Both the position numbers and the translations under genes were made by a program. The notes below the pieces were generated by a model that had not been told where the DNA came from, made no database searches, and saw nothing but the letters and a program-made list of their open reading frames with translations. Source: an uncultured Lachnospiraceae bacterium (lineage in GTDB: Bacteria; Bacillota; Clostridia; Lachnospirales; Lachnospiraceae). From it: a DNA stretch of 29,624 bases. Where the stretch lies: contig CAJUTQ010000087.1 in assembly GCA_910589265.1 (NCBI GenBank), positions 1 through 29,624 of the forward strand, given 5' to 3'. Below, in pieces: positions 15,681 to 24,821 of this stretch (position 1 is the stretch's first letter; every line of letters starts with the position of its first letter).

Positions 15681-15884
15681 CTTAAAATTTTCTTTTTTCC
15701 ATACAAATTATCACAATCATAAAAAAACTTATCTCCTACTTTTTCCTATACATATAAACTTTCTTTTTCTATGTAAATATAAGCTTTTTTAAGCTTTTGA
15801 ACATATTCACAATGTATAATAAGAAGAAGACGAGTTTTTTATATAAATATATAAATACATCCAACTACGAATTTTGGAAAGGAG

Positions 15885-15893
15885 TTATTCACA
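15885..15893 (+). promoter_or_regulatory. DnaA-box match in the dnaN ribosome-binding region
   Basis: TTATTCACA fits the TTATNCACA form of the DnaA box. It lies exactly between the dnaN Shine-Dalgarno sequence (AAAGGAG, ending 15884) and the ATG at 15896. Confidence 0.5.
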
Positions 15894-15895
15894 TA

Positions 15896-17005
15896 ATGAA
15901 ATTTATATGTTCTAAAACAAATCTTTTAAATGGTGTACAGATTGTTTCAAAGGCTGTTCCATCAAAAACAACAATGTCCATTTTAGAATGTATTTTAATT
16001 GACGCTACAGGTGATAAAATAAAATTAACTGCCAATGACATGGAATTAGGAATAGAAACAAAAATAGATGGTGAAATATTAGAAAAAGGAATTATTGCTT
16101 TAGATGCAAAGATCTTTTTAGAAATTGTAAGAAAACTTCCAGATAATGACATAAGTGTAGAAACAAATGATTGTTTCAAAACAACAATCATATGTGAAAA
16201 AGCAAAATTTAATATTATAGGAAAAGCAGGAGATGACTTTTCTTATTTACCTGAAATAGAAAAAAACGATTATATAACTATTTCACAATTTACTTTAAAA
16301 GAAATTGTAAGACAAACAATATTTTCAATCTCAGACAGTGATGTAAACAAATTGATGTCTGGAGAATTATTTGAAATTCAAGAAAATGAATTAAAAGTTG
16401 TTTCCTTAGATGGACATAGAATTTCTATTAGAAAAATAGAATTAAAACAAATATATCCAAATATAAAAGTTGTTGTTCCAGGAAAAACATTAAATGAAAT
16501 TAGTAAAATTGTATCTGGTGACGTAGATAAAGAAATAAATATTTTTTTCACAGAAAAACATATTGTTTTTGAATTTGATGAGACAATAGTCGTTTCAAGA
16601 CTTTTAGAAGGGGAATACTTTAAAATTGATCAAATGTTATCTAATGATTATGAAACAAAAATACAAATAAATAAAAAAGAATTATTAGATTGTATAGACA
16701 GAGCAACTCTTCTTGTAAAAGAAGGAGATAAAAAACCTATTATTATAAATATTACAAATACATTTATGGAATTAAAAATGAATTCTTTTGTAGGTTCTAT
16801 GAATGAAACTATTGATATTGAAAAGGAAGGAAAGGATATTTTAATTGGCTTTAATCCAAAATTTTTAATAGATGCTCTAAAAGTCATAGATGATGAAATA
16901 GTTACTATTTATTATGTAAACCCAAAAGCACCTTGTTTTATAAAAGACAATGAAGAACGTTATATTTATCTTATCTTGCCTGTAAATTTTAATACAGTTA
17001 GCTAA
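15896..17005 (+). CDS. dnaN: DNA polymerase III beta sliding clamp
   Basis: This is the ring-shaped processivity clamp that tethers the replicative polymerase and other proteins to DNA. The 369-aa sequence begins MKFICSKTNLLNGVQIVSKAVP and has three repeated clamp domains, with DGHRISIRKIE in the middle and a C terminus ending YLILPVNFNTVS (the usual end is near MPxRL/I; here the tail is somewhat different). The frame is open further upstream to 15797, but the ATG at 15896 is preceded by GGAAAGGAG and gives the family N terminus, so it is chosen. Confidence 0.97.
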   Translation: MKFICSKTNLLNGVQIVSKAVPSKTTMSILECILIDATGDKIKLTANDMELGIETKIDGEILEKGIIALDAKIFLEIVRKLPDNDISVETNDCFKTTIICEKAKFNIIGKAGDDFSYLPEIEKNDYITISQFTLKEIVRQTIFSISDSDVNKLMSGELFEIQENELKVVSLDGHRISIRKIELKQIYPNIKVVVPGKTLNEISKIVSGDVDKEINIFFTEKHIVFEFDETIVVSRLLEGEYFKIDQMLSNDYETKIQINKKELLDCIDRATLLVKEGDKKPIIINITNTFMELKMNSFVGSMNETIDIEKEGKDILIGFNPKFLIDALKVIDDEIVTIYYVNPKAPCFIKDNEERYIYLILPVNFNTVS

Positions 17006-17046
17006 AAATTGTTAAAAATATATTTATTTTAGAAAGGACTAACATA

Positions 17047-17253
17047 ATGGAACAATTAAAGCTAAAAGATGAAACAATTAAATTAGGACAGGCGCTAAAA
17101 GCCGCAGGTATAGTTCAATCTGGAGTGGAAGCTAAATATATTATTCAAGACGGATTAGTAAAAGTAAATGGAAAAATAGAAAATCAAAGAGGAAAAAAAC
17201 TTGTAAAAGGAGATTGTATAGAATATAATGGAGAAACTTTGAGCATATGTTAA
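17047..17253 (+). CDS. yaaA: S4-domain RNA-binding protein YaaA (RlbA)
   Basis: This 68-aa protein consists of one S4 RNA-binding domain: LGQALKAAGIVQSGVEAKYII followed by GLVKVNGKIENQRGKKLVKGD. Its place between dnaN and recF is conserved in Firmicutes, and in Bacillus it has been linked to ribosome assembly. AGAAAGGA precedes the ATG. The last 7 bp overlap recF. Confidence 0.92.
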   Translation: MEQLKLKDETIKLGQALKAAGIVQSGVEAKYIIQDGLVKVNGKIENQRGKKLVKGDCIEYNGETLSIC

Positions 17254-18332
17254 TTCAATCTCTAGAACTAGATCACTATCGTAATTATGACACTCTTAAA
17301 ATAAATTTTGATAAAGGAACAACAATTTTATTTGGCGATAATGCCCAAGGAAAAACAAATATATTAGAAGCTATTTACCTTGCAGGAACAACAAAATCTC
17401 ACAAAGGAAGTAAAGACAGAGAAATTATCAATTTTAAAAGTGAAGAATCTCATGTACGAATGTATATAAATAAAAATGAGATTCAATACAAAATTGATAT
17501 GCATTTACGTAAATACAAAAGTAAAGGTATTGCCATCAATGGAATACAAATAAAAAAGGCTTCAGAACTCCTTGGTTTGGTTAATATTGTCTTCTTTTCT
17601 CCAGAGGATTTAAATATGATAAAGAGAGGTCCAGGAGAAAGAAGAAGATTTATTGATTTAGAGCTTTGCCAATTGGATAAACTTTATTTATACCAACTAA
17701 CAAATTATAATAAAATATTGAATCATAGAAATAAGCTATTAAAAGAAATAACCTTTTACAAAGAATATGAGTCAATGCTTGATCTTTGGGATGAACAATT
17801 AATAGACTATGGCAGAAAAATTATTGAAAGAAGAGAACGATTTGTAAAAGAATTAAATGGAATTTTATATGAAATTCATAAAAATTTGTCAGGAGAAAAA
17901 GAAAATCTTTATGTAAAATATGAGCCGGATGTGGAAAAGGATGGATTACGTGAAAAACTTTTGAAAAATAGAGACAGAGATATGAGGCAAAAGATAACAT
18001 CTTCAGGTCCTCACAGAGATGATCTCACTTTTCTCATAGAAAAAATAGATATAAGAAAATATGGATCTCAAGGGCAACAAAGAACAGCAGCTCTTTCTTT
18101 AAAACTATCAGAAATAGAATTAATAAAAAAAACAACCAATGACAATCCAATTTTATTATTGGATGATGTCTTATCAGAATTAGACAGAAAAAGACAAGAT
18201 TATTTATTGAATAATATTGGAAATATTCAGACAATTATAACATGTACAGGTCTGGATGATTTCATTAAACATAGATTTAACATAAATAAAGTGTATAAAG
18301 TAACTGAAGGAACAGTGGAAAAAAGAAATTAA
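17247..18332 (+). CDS. recF: DNA replication and repair protein RecF
   Basis: RecF is an SMC-like ATPase that, with RecO and RecR, loads RecA at single-strand gaps. Walker A GDNAQGKTN starts at residue 30, the ABC-type signature region contains GSQGQQRTAALSLKL, and Walker B is ILLLDDVLSELD. The 361-aa length is typical. It overlaps yaaA by 7 bp and has GGAGA within the end of yaaA as its Shine-Dalgarno site, so the two are translationally coupled. The remB gene often found next is missing; 56 bp lead directly to gyrB. Confidence 0.96.
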   Translation: MLIQSLELDHYRNYDTLKINFDKGTTILFGDNAQGKTNILEAIYLAGTTKSHKGSKDREIINFKSEESHVRMYINKNEIQYKIDMHLRKYKSKGIAINGIQIKKASELLGLVNIVFFSPEDLNMIKRGPGERRRFIDLELCQLDKLYLYQLTNYNKILNHRNKLLKEITFYKEYESMLDLWDEQLIDYGRKIIERRERFVKELNGILYEIHKNLSGEKENLYVKYEPDVEKDGLREKLLKNRDRDMRQKITSSGPHRDDLTFLIEKIDIRKYGSQGQQRTAALSLKLSEIELIKKTTNDNPILLLDDVLSELDRKRQDYLLNNIGNIQTIITCTGLDDFIKHRFNINKVYKVTEGTVEKRN

Positions 18333-18388
18333 GTAATCGAACAGGCCGTAAAAATGGAGTATGAATGTAAAGACAACAGGAGGAAATT

Positions 18389-20305
18389 ATGAGCGTTGAA
18401 TATGGAGCGGATCAGATCCAAATATTAGAAGGCTTGGAAGCAGTAAGAAAAAGACCTGGCATGTATATAGGCAGTACATCTACAAGAGGTTTGCACCATT
18501 TAGTATATGAAATTGTCGATAATTCTGTAGATGAAGCATTGGCTGGTTTTTGCGATACTATTCATGTTATCATCAATGAAAATAATTCTGTTACGGTTAT
18601 AGATAATGGCAGAGGAATTCCTGTTGGAATTAACCAGAAAGCAGGAATTCCAGCAGTAGAGGTTGTTTTTACTATACTTCATGCAGGAGGAAAGTTTGGT
18701 GGTGGAGGATACAAAGTATCAGGAGGTCTCCATGGAGTTGGAGCTTCTGTTGTCAATGCTTTGTCCCATTGGTTAGAAGTGGAAATATTCAGCGAAGGAA
18801 AAATTTATAAACAAAGGTATGAAAAGGGGCAGGCTATTTATTCCCTTAAAGTAATAGGAGAATGTGAAATTGAAAAAACAGGCACAAAAGTAACTTTTTT
18901 ACCAGATGACACTATTTTTGAAGATACTATCTTTGATTTTGTAATTTTAAAACAAAGATTAAGGGAAATGGCTTTTTTGACTAAAAATTTAAAAATAGTA
19001 CTCATTGATGGAAGAGGAGAAAAAGAAGTAAAAAGAGAGTTCCATTATGAAGGTGGAATAAAAGAGTTTGTCACTTATATTAACAAAAATAAAACAGAGT
19101 TATATCCTGAAATTATGTATTTTGAAGGGAAAAAAGATGACATTTATGTAGAAATTGCCATGCAGCACAATGATTCTTATACAGAGAGTTCCTATAGTTT
19201 TGTAAATAATATTACAACTCCTGAAGGGGGGACCCATCTTACAGGATTTCGAAATGCACTTACAAAAACATTTAATGATTATGCAAGAGCTAATAAACTT
19301 TTAAAGGAAAGTGAATCAAATTTATCAGGTGAAGATATAAGAGAAGGGCTTACAGCCATTATTAGTATTAAAATTGAGGATCCACAATTTGAAGGGCAAA
19401 CAAAACAGAAGTTAGGAAATAGTGAGGCAAGAGGAGCTGTTGACAGTATTGTAAGCGAGCAGCTTACTTATTTTCTAGAACAAAATCCAACAGTTGCAAG
19501 AACTATATGTGAGAAATCTATACTAGCCCAAAGAGCAAGGGAGGCTGCAAGAAAAGCAAGAGATCTTACCCGAAGAAAAACAGCATTAGAGGGAATGTCT
19601 CTTCCAGGAAAATTGGCAGATTGTTCTGACAAAGATCCAAAAAACTGTGAAATATATATTGTGGAAGGAGATTCTGCAGGAGGATCTGCAAAAACTGCAA
19701 GAAGCAGAAGTACCCAGGCAATTCTTCCATTAAGAGGAAAGATACTGAATGTAGAAAAAGCAAGGCTGGATAAAATATATGCCAATGCAGAAATAAAAGC
19801 AATGATTACTGCATTTGGTACTGGAATTCATGATGATTTTGATATTTCAAAATTAAGATATCATAAAATAATTATTATGACAGATGCAGATGTGGATGGA
19901 GCCCATATCAGCACTTTATTATTAACTTTTTTATATCGTTTTATGCCAGATTTAATTAAACAGGGATATGTATATTTAGCCCAGCCCCCCCTTTTTAAGT
20001 TAGAAAAAAATAAAAAAGTTTGGTATGCCTATGATGAAAAAGAGTTGGAAGAAATTTTAAAAGATGTTGGAAGGGATCAAAATAATAAAATACAACGTTA
20101 TAAAGGTCTTGGAGAAATGGATGCAGAACAGCTTTGGGAGACAACAATGGATCCTGAAAGAAGAATTCTCTTAAGGGTAACAATGGATGAAGAAACTTCT
20201 TCTGAGCTTGATTTAACTTTTACTACTTTAATGGGAGATAAAGTCGAACCAAGGAGAGAATTTATAGAAGAAAATGCAGAATTTGTAAAGAATTTAGACG
20301 TTTAG
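18389..20305 (+). CDS. gyrB: DNA gyrase subunit B
   Basis: GyrB is the ATPase subunit of gyrase, which introduces negative supercoils. The GHKL ATPase domain has EIVDNSVDEA (near 42), DNGRGIPV and GGLHGVGASVVNAL, followed by the transducer domain. The TOPRIM domain has EGDSAGGSAKTARSR, LRGKILNVEKAR and the metal-binding MTDADVDGAHI. The C terminus contains RYKGLGEMDAEQLWETTMDP. The 638-aa length is that of the Gram-positive type without the large insert of Gram-negatives. AGGAGG precedes the ATG. gyrA follows after 10 bp. Confidence 0.98.
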   Translation: MSVEYGADQIQILEGLEAVRKRPGMYIGSTSTRGLHHLVYEIVDNSVDEALAGFCDTIHVIINENNSVTVIDNGRGIPVGINQKAGIPAVEVVFTILHAGGKFGGGGYKVSGGLHGVGASVVNALSHWLEVEIFSEGKIYKQRYEKGQAIYSLKVIGECEIEKTGTKVTFLPDDTIFEDTIFDFVILKQRLREMAFLTKNLKIVLIDGRGEKEVKREFHYEGGIKEFVTYINKNKTELYPEIMYFEGKKDDIYVEIAMQHNDSYTESSYSFVNNITTPEGGTHLTGFRNALTKTFNDYARANKLLKESESNLSGEDIREGLTAIISIKIEDPQFEGQTKQKLGNSEARGAVDSIVSEQLTYFLEQNPTVARTICEKSILAQRAREAARKARDLTRRKTALEGMSLPGKLADCSDKDPKNCEIYIVEGDSAGGSAKTARSRSTQAILPLRGKILNVEKARLDKIYANAEIKAMITAFGTGIHDDFDISKLRYHKIIIMTDADVDGAHISTLLLTFLYRFMPDLIKQGYVYLAQPPLFKLEKNKKVWYAYDEKELEEILKDVGRDQNNKIQRYKGLGEMDAEQLWETTMDPERRILLRVTMDEETSSELDLTFTTLMGDKVEPRREFIEENAEFVKNLDV

Positions 20306-20315
20306 GGGGAATAAA

Positions 20316-22850
20316 ATGGAAGATAATATATTTGACAAAGTCCATGACGTCGATCTAAAGAAAAAAATGGAAGAATCTTATATAGATTATGCAATGAGTG
20401 TTATTGCCTCTAGGGCTCTTCCTGATGTAAGGGATGGTTTAAAGCCAGTACAAAGAAGAATTTTGTATTCTATGATAGAGTTAAATAATGGTCCAGACAA
20501 ACCCCATAGAAAATGTGCTCGTATTGTGGGAGATACAATGGGTAAATATCATCCCCATGGTGATAGTTCCATATATGGCGCCTTAGTAAATATGGCTCAG
20601 CCATGGTCCACCCGTTATCCCTTGGTAGACGGACATGGAAATTTTGGCTCTGTAGACGGAGATGGAGCTGCAGCTATGCGTTATACAGAAGCAAGACTTT
20701 CTAAAATTTCAATGGAAATGTTAGCTGATATTAATAAAAATACTGTAGATTTTGAACCAAATTTTGATGAGACGGAGAGAGAGCCAGTTGTTCTTCCAAG
20801 CCGTTATCCAAATCTTCTTGCCAATGGAACAACAGGCATTGCAGTAGGAATGGCTACAAATATTCCTCCACATAATTTAATGGAGGTAATCAATGCAGTT
20901 ATAAAGTTAATTGATAATCAAATACTAGAAAATAGAGAAACAAAAATAGAAGAAGTATTAAATATTGTCAAAGGTCCAGATTTTCCTACAGGAGGAGTAA
21001 TTTTAGGAACAAGGGGAATTGAGCAGGCTTATAGAACTGGAAGAGGAAAAATTAGGGTAAGGGCTGTTTCAAATATTGAAACAATGTCAAATGGTAAAAG
21101 CCGTATTATTGTAACAGAACTTCCTTATATGGTAAATAAAGCAAAATTAATAGAAAAGATTGCTGAGCTTGTACGTGAAAAAAAAGTTGACGGTATAACA
21201 GATTTACGGGATGAATCTAATAGAGAAGGAATGAGAATTGTCATTGAGCTAAGAAGGGATGCCAATGCTAATATTATATTAAATCAACTTTATAAACATA
21301 CCCAGCTTCAAGATACATTTGGCGTTATTATGTTAGCTCTTGTAAACTATAGACCAAAAGTTATGAATCTTTTGGAAATGTTGGAGTATTATCTTCTTCA
21401 TCAAAAAGATGTAGTAACGAGAAGAACAAAATACGAATTAAATAAAGCAGAGGAAAGAGCCCATATTTTACAAGGATTGCTCATTGCATTGGACAATATC
21501 GACGAAGTTATTCGAATTATTCGTTCTAGTAGAGCAACCCAGGAAGCAAAAGAAAGACTTATGGAGCGTTTTGGATTATCAGATGCCCAGTCACAGGCAA
21601 TTGTAGACATGCGGTTGAGAGCTCTTACTGGTTTAGAGAGGGAAAAACTAGAAGCAGAATATAAGGAATTAATGGAAAAAATTAAAGAACTAAAGGCTAT
21701 ACTAGGGGATGAAAAATTACTTTTAGGAGTTATAAGAGAAGAAATTATTATAATTTCCAAAAAGTATGGAGATGAGAGAAGAAGTCAAATTGGATTTGAT
21801 GAATTTGATATTTCAATGGAAGATTTAATATCAAAAGAAAATACAATTATAGCTATGACAAGCTTAGGTTATATTAAAAGAATGACCGTTGACAATTTTA
21901 AATCCCAAAATAGAGGAGGCAAAGGAGTCAAGGGAATGCAGACAATAGAAGAAGATTATATTGAAGATCTTCTAATGACAACAACCCATCATTACTTAAT
22001 GTTCTTTACTAGTTTTGGAAGAGTTTATCGGTTAAAAGCATACGAAATACCAGAATCAGGAAGAACAGCAAGGGGAATGGCCATTATTAATCTCTTACAA
22101 CTTTCAGCAGGAGAAAAAATTACTGCAATGATTCCTATCAAAGGGTTTGAGGAAGAAAAAAATTTGTTTATGGTAACAAAAAGGGGAATTGTGAAAAAAA
22201 CTTCTATTATGGAATACAGTAATGTAAGAAAAAATGGATTAGCTGCTATTCATTTAAGAGAAGATGACGAATTAATTGAGGTAAAGGCAACCGATAGAAA
22301 TACAGAAATCTTTCTAGTAACAAAATATGGTATGTGTATTCGATTCAAAGAGACAGACGTTAGAATAACAGGAAGAACATCTATGGGAGTTATTGGAATG
22401 AATTTAGATGACAGAGATGAAATTGTTGGAATGCAAATGGACCATCAAGGAGATTCCCTGTTAATTGTTTCTGAAAATGGTATGGGAAAGAGAACTTCCC
22501 TAGAAGAATTTACAGTGCAAAAAAGGGGAGGCAAAGGAGTAAAATGTTATAAGATCACAGAAAAAACAGGGTATGTAGTAGGTGCAAAAGGAGTAAATGA
22601 CACCCATGAAGTAATGATGATAACAACAGAAGGAATTATTATACAGCTTAGAATGGAAGATATTTCTAAATTAGGGAGAATTACTTCTGGTGTGAAAATG
22701 ATAAATTTAGATGAAGGAATAAAGGTTGCAAAAATAGCAAAGGTTAGAGAAAAGCTGTCTGATGGAGAACAAGAATTTGAAAATTTAGAAGACGCTATGG
22801 AAAAAGTTCCTGAGGAAAAAGAAAAGGGAGAAGTATATCCAACAGAATAA
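20316..22850 (+). CDS. gyrA: DNA gyrase subunit A
   Basis: GyrA is the DNA-breaking subunit of gyrase. The active tyrosine is Y123 in AAMRYTEARLSKIS. The beta-pinwheel domain contains the gyrase-specific GyrA box QNRGGKG, which distinguishes it from ParC, and a second similar QKRGGKG. In the quinolone-binding helix HPHGDSSIYGALVNMAQ, Ser84 is present but residue 88, acidic in E. coli (Asp87) and Bacillus (Glu), is Gly. The 844-aa protein ends in an acidic tail rich in Glu. The transcript ends at a hairpin directly after the stop codon. Confidence 0.98.
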   Translation: MEDNIFDKVHDVDLKKKMEESYIDYAMSVIASRALPDVRDGLKPVQRRILYSMIELNNGPDKPHRKCARIVGDTMGKYHPHGDSSIYGALVNMAQPWSTRYPLVDGHGNFGSVDGDGAAAMRYTEARLSKISMEMLADINKNTVDFEPNFDETEREPVVLPSRYPNLLANGTTGIAVGMATNIPPHNLMEVINAVIKLIDNQILENRETKIEEVLNIVKGPDFPTGGVILGTRGIEQAYRTGRGKIRVRAVSNIETMSNGKSRIIVTELPYMVNKAKLIEKIAELVREKKVDGITDLRDESNREGMRIVIELRRDANANIILNQLYKHTQLQDTFGVIMLALVNYRPKVMNLLEMLEYYLLHQKDVVTRRTKYELNKAEERAHILQGLLIALDNIDEVIRIIRSSRATQEAKERLMERFGLSDAQSQAIVDMRLRALTGLEREKLEAEYKELMEKIKELKAILGDEKLLLGVIREEIIIISKKYGDERRSQIGFDEFDISMEDLISKENTIIAMTSLGYIKRMTVDNFKSQNRGGKGVKGMQTIEEDYIEDLLMTTTHHYLMFFTSFGRVYRLKAYEIPESGRTARGMAIINLLQLSAGEKITAMIPIKGFEEEKNLFMVTKRGIVKKTSIMEYSNVRKNGLAAIHLREDDELIEVKATDRNTEIFLVTKYGMCIRFKETDVRITGRTSMGVIGMNLDDRDEIVGMQMDHQGDSLLIVSENGMGKRTSLEEFTVQKRGGKGVKCYKITEKTGYVVGAKGVNDTHEVMMITTEGIIIQLRMEDISKLGRITSGVKMINLDEGIKVAKIAKVREKLSDGEQEFENLEDAMEKVPEEKEKGEVYPTE

Positions 22851-22875
22851 CAGGCTCTTCGGAGCCTGGTTTTTA
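22851..22875 (+). terminator. gyrA intrinsic terminator
   Basis: CAGGCTC-TTCG-GAGCCTG (22851-22868) is a perfect 7-bp stem with a UUCG tetraloop, followed by GTTTTTA. It begins at the base after the gyrA stop codon and ends the dnaA-gyrA transcript. Confidence 0.93.
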
Positions 22876-23026
22876 TGTGTACAGGGAAATTCGTTACTTA
22901 TGTAATACCCTATGTTAGGAGGAAAAAAATTTTCCTTACTTGATTTAAAGTGAATATATTTAGTAATTTAGTAATGATTGTGCCAGTAATTTTATATATT
23001 GAAAAAAAGAGAGGATTTAAATAACT

Positions 23027-24067
23027 ATGAAAAAAACATTGACTTTTATAAGTTCCCTATTCTTAATGATTTTTATATTTACTGGATGTTCTTCTCAATC
23101 TTCTTCCTCAGCTTTAGAAAATACAGAATCGAAGTCAAATACACCAACAGAAAATGTTATGTTGGATAAGGTTAATGTCATCGCTTTGAAAGGTCCTACG
23201 GCAATGGGTATGACAAAATTTATGGATAAAGTAGATAAGGGAGAAATAACAGATTATAATTATGCGTTTACTATCTCTTCGTCAGTTGATGAGGTAATAC
23301 CAAAAATTGTACAAGGAAAAATAGACATTGGGGCAGTCCCAGCTAATCTTGCTTCTGTACTTTATAATAATACAGGGGGAGAGGTACAAGTGTTGGCTAT
23401 TAATACACTAGGGGTATTATATATTGTTGAAAGTGGAAATTCCATTTCTTCCATAGAAGACTTAAAGGGTAAGACAATTTACGCCAGTGGAAAAGGATCA
23501 AGTCCAGAATATATATTAAACTATATTTTAAAACAAAATGGTATGGATATGTCTTCTGACATTCAAATTGAGTGGAAAAGTGAACATACGGAATGTTTAT
23601 CTGCACTAATGGCAGAAGAAAATGCAATTGCTATGCTTCCCCAACCATTTGTAACAACAGCTCAGACTAAGAGCGAAAATATAAGAGTAGCTTTTGACTT
23701 AACAAAGGAATGGGATCAACTTCAAACAGATAGCGAAGCACCTTCTGCTTTGATTACAGGGGTTCTCGTTGTACGAAAAGAATTTTCAGAAAAGAATCCT
23801 CAGATTGTTTCAGCATTTTTGGATCAATACAAGGAATCAGTACAATTTATAAACAGTCATGTGGAAGAAGGGGCAAAGTTAATTAGCAACTATGATATTG
23901 TATCAGAAGAAGTTGCAAAAAAAGCTCTTCCCTATTGTAATATTACTTTTATAGAAGGAAATGAAATGAAAGAAAAACTTTCTGGGTATTTATCTGTTTT
24001 GTCCCATCAAAATCCAAAATCAATTGGGGATAAGCTACCTCTAGAAGATTTTTACTATCAACGATAA
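23027..24067 (+). CDS. ABC importer substrate-binding lipoprotein (NitT/TauT class)
   Basis: This is a 346-aa lipoprotein: a signal peptide with a lipobox ending TGC (Cys21), a Ser-rich linker, then a two-lobe periplasmic-type binding protein of the NMT1/SsuA-like group. Recognisable are DEVIPKIVQGKIDIGAVPANLA (about 85-106) and LKGKTIYASGKGSSPEYIL (about 147-165). It would deliver a small ligand to the permease encoded next. The substrate cannot be told: this class serves sulfonates, nitrate, thiamine precursors, riboflavin and others, and I see no riboswitch upstream. GAGAGGA precedes the ATG. Its stop codon shares one base with the start of the permease gene. Confidence 0.8.
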   Translation: MKKTLTFISSLFLMIFIFTGCSSQSSSSALENTESKSNTPTENVMLDKVNVIALKGPTAMGMTKFMDKVDKGEITDYNYAFTISSSVDEVIPKIVQGKIDIGAVPANLASVLYNNTGGEVQVLAINTLGVLYIVESGNSISSIEDLKGKTIYASGKGSSPEYILNYILKQNGMDMSSDIQIEWKSEHTECLSALMAEENAIAMLPQPFVTTAQTKSENIRVAFDLTKEWDQLQTDSEAPSALITGVLVVRKEFSEKNPQIVSAFLDQYKESVQFINSHVEEGAKLISNYDIVSEEVAKKALPYCNITFIEGNEMKEKLSGYLSVLSHQNPKSIGDKLPLEDFYYQR

Positions 24068-24819
24068 TGATGAAAAAAAAATATAGTATAAAAATATGGG
24101 CAATCATATTTTGGTTATGTTTTTGGCATATGACAAGCTTAATAATAGGAAAAGAGATATTGATTGTTTCACCTGTTAAAGTTATAGAAAGGCTGGGACA
24201 GTTAGTAATGGAGGCTGAGTTTTGGAAATCCATTTGTTTTACTTTTTTTCGAATTTTATTAGGATTTTTATCTGCTTCTATAGCAGGTATTTTGCTGGCA
24301 GCCTTATCAGCAAACTTTTTAATAATAAGGGAACTAATTTATCCAATGATATCCGTTATAAAATCTATACCTGTAGCTTCCTTTATCATATTAGCTCTCG
24401 TATGGTTCCCGTCCCGTAATTTATCTATTTTTATTTCATTTCTTATAGTATTGCCTGTAATATATACAAATGTTTTAAGAGGAATACAAGAGACAGATAA
24501 ACAATTATTAGAAATGATTAAAATATTTGGAATTCCTAAAAAATTTACTATAAAATATCTTTATATTTTCCAAGTTATGCCTTTTTTTCAATCGGGTTGC
24601 GAGATTGCTCTTGGGCTTTGTTGGAAATCTGGTATTGCAGCGGAAGTAATAGGAATGCCAGATGGTTCAATTGGCGAAAAGCTGCAACAGGCAAAAATTT
24701 ATTTAGATACAAAAGATTTGTTTGCCTGGACATTTGTCATAGTAATCATTAGTCTTTTTTTTGAAAAATCTTTTTTAAGTCTACTAAAAAAGATCAATAT
24801 ATATTTTGAAAGAATGTAA
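24067..24819 (+). CDS. ABC importer permease (SsuC/TauC class)
   Basis: This 250-aa integral membrane protein has about six helices, the first at about 9-27 (IKIWAIIFWLCFWHMTSLI) and the last at about 219-235. The cytoplasmic EAA-type loop that contacts the ATPase lies around residues 143-165 and 190-205 (GLCWKSGIAAEVIGMPDGSIGEKLQQAK is the family end-motif, split here over both). ATGATG at 24067 offers two starts three bases apart; both overlap or abut the stop of the binding-protein gene, showing translational coupling. Confidence 0.82.
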   Translation: MMKKKYSIKIWAIIFWLCFWHMTSLIIGKEILIVSPVKVIERLGQLVMEAEFWKSICFTFFRILLGFLSASIAGILLAALSANFLIIRELIYPMISVIKSIPVASFIILALVWFPSRNLSIFISFLIVLPVIYTNVLRGIQETDKQLLEMIKIFGIPKKFTIKYLYIFQVMPFFQSGCEIALGLCWKSGIAAEVIGMPDGSIGEKLQQAKIYLDTKDLFAWTFVIVIISLFFEKSFLSLLKKINIYFERM

Positions 24820-24821
24820 CT

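Larger units (their letters stand above)
15616..15895. other. oriC, dnaA-dnaN intergenic half
   Basis: This 280-bp gene-free stretch holds a second DnaA-box cluster, then a very AT-rich run (about 15681-15800) that is a plausible unwinding region, then the dnaN -10 box (TATAAT at 15815-15820) and a DnaA-box match in the dnaN leader. A match to ATATTCACA (15803-15811) lies directly on the -10 region. Confidence 0.75.

Noticed and set aside
15797..15895. N-terminal extension of DnaN from an upstream ATG at 15797
   Set aside because: The extension is unlike any clamp, it covers the probable promoter and DnaA-like sites, and the ATG at 15896 has a good Shine-Dalgarno site and the family N terminus.
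22876..23026. Riboswitch (for example thiamine or SAM type) before the importer
   Set aside because: I found none of the conserved core sequences of the common riboswitch classes, only a short GGAAAA/TTTTCC inverted repeat at 22921-22935.
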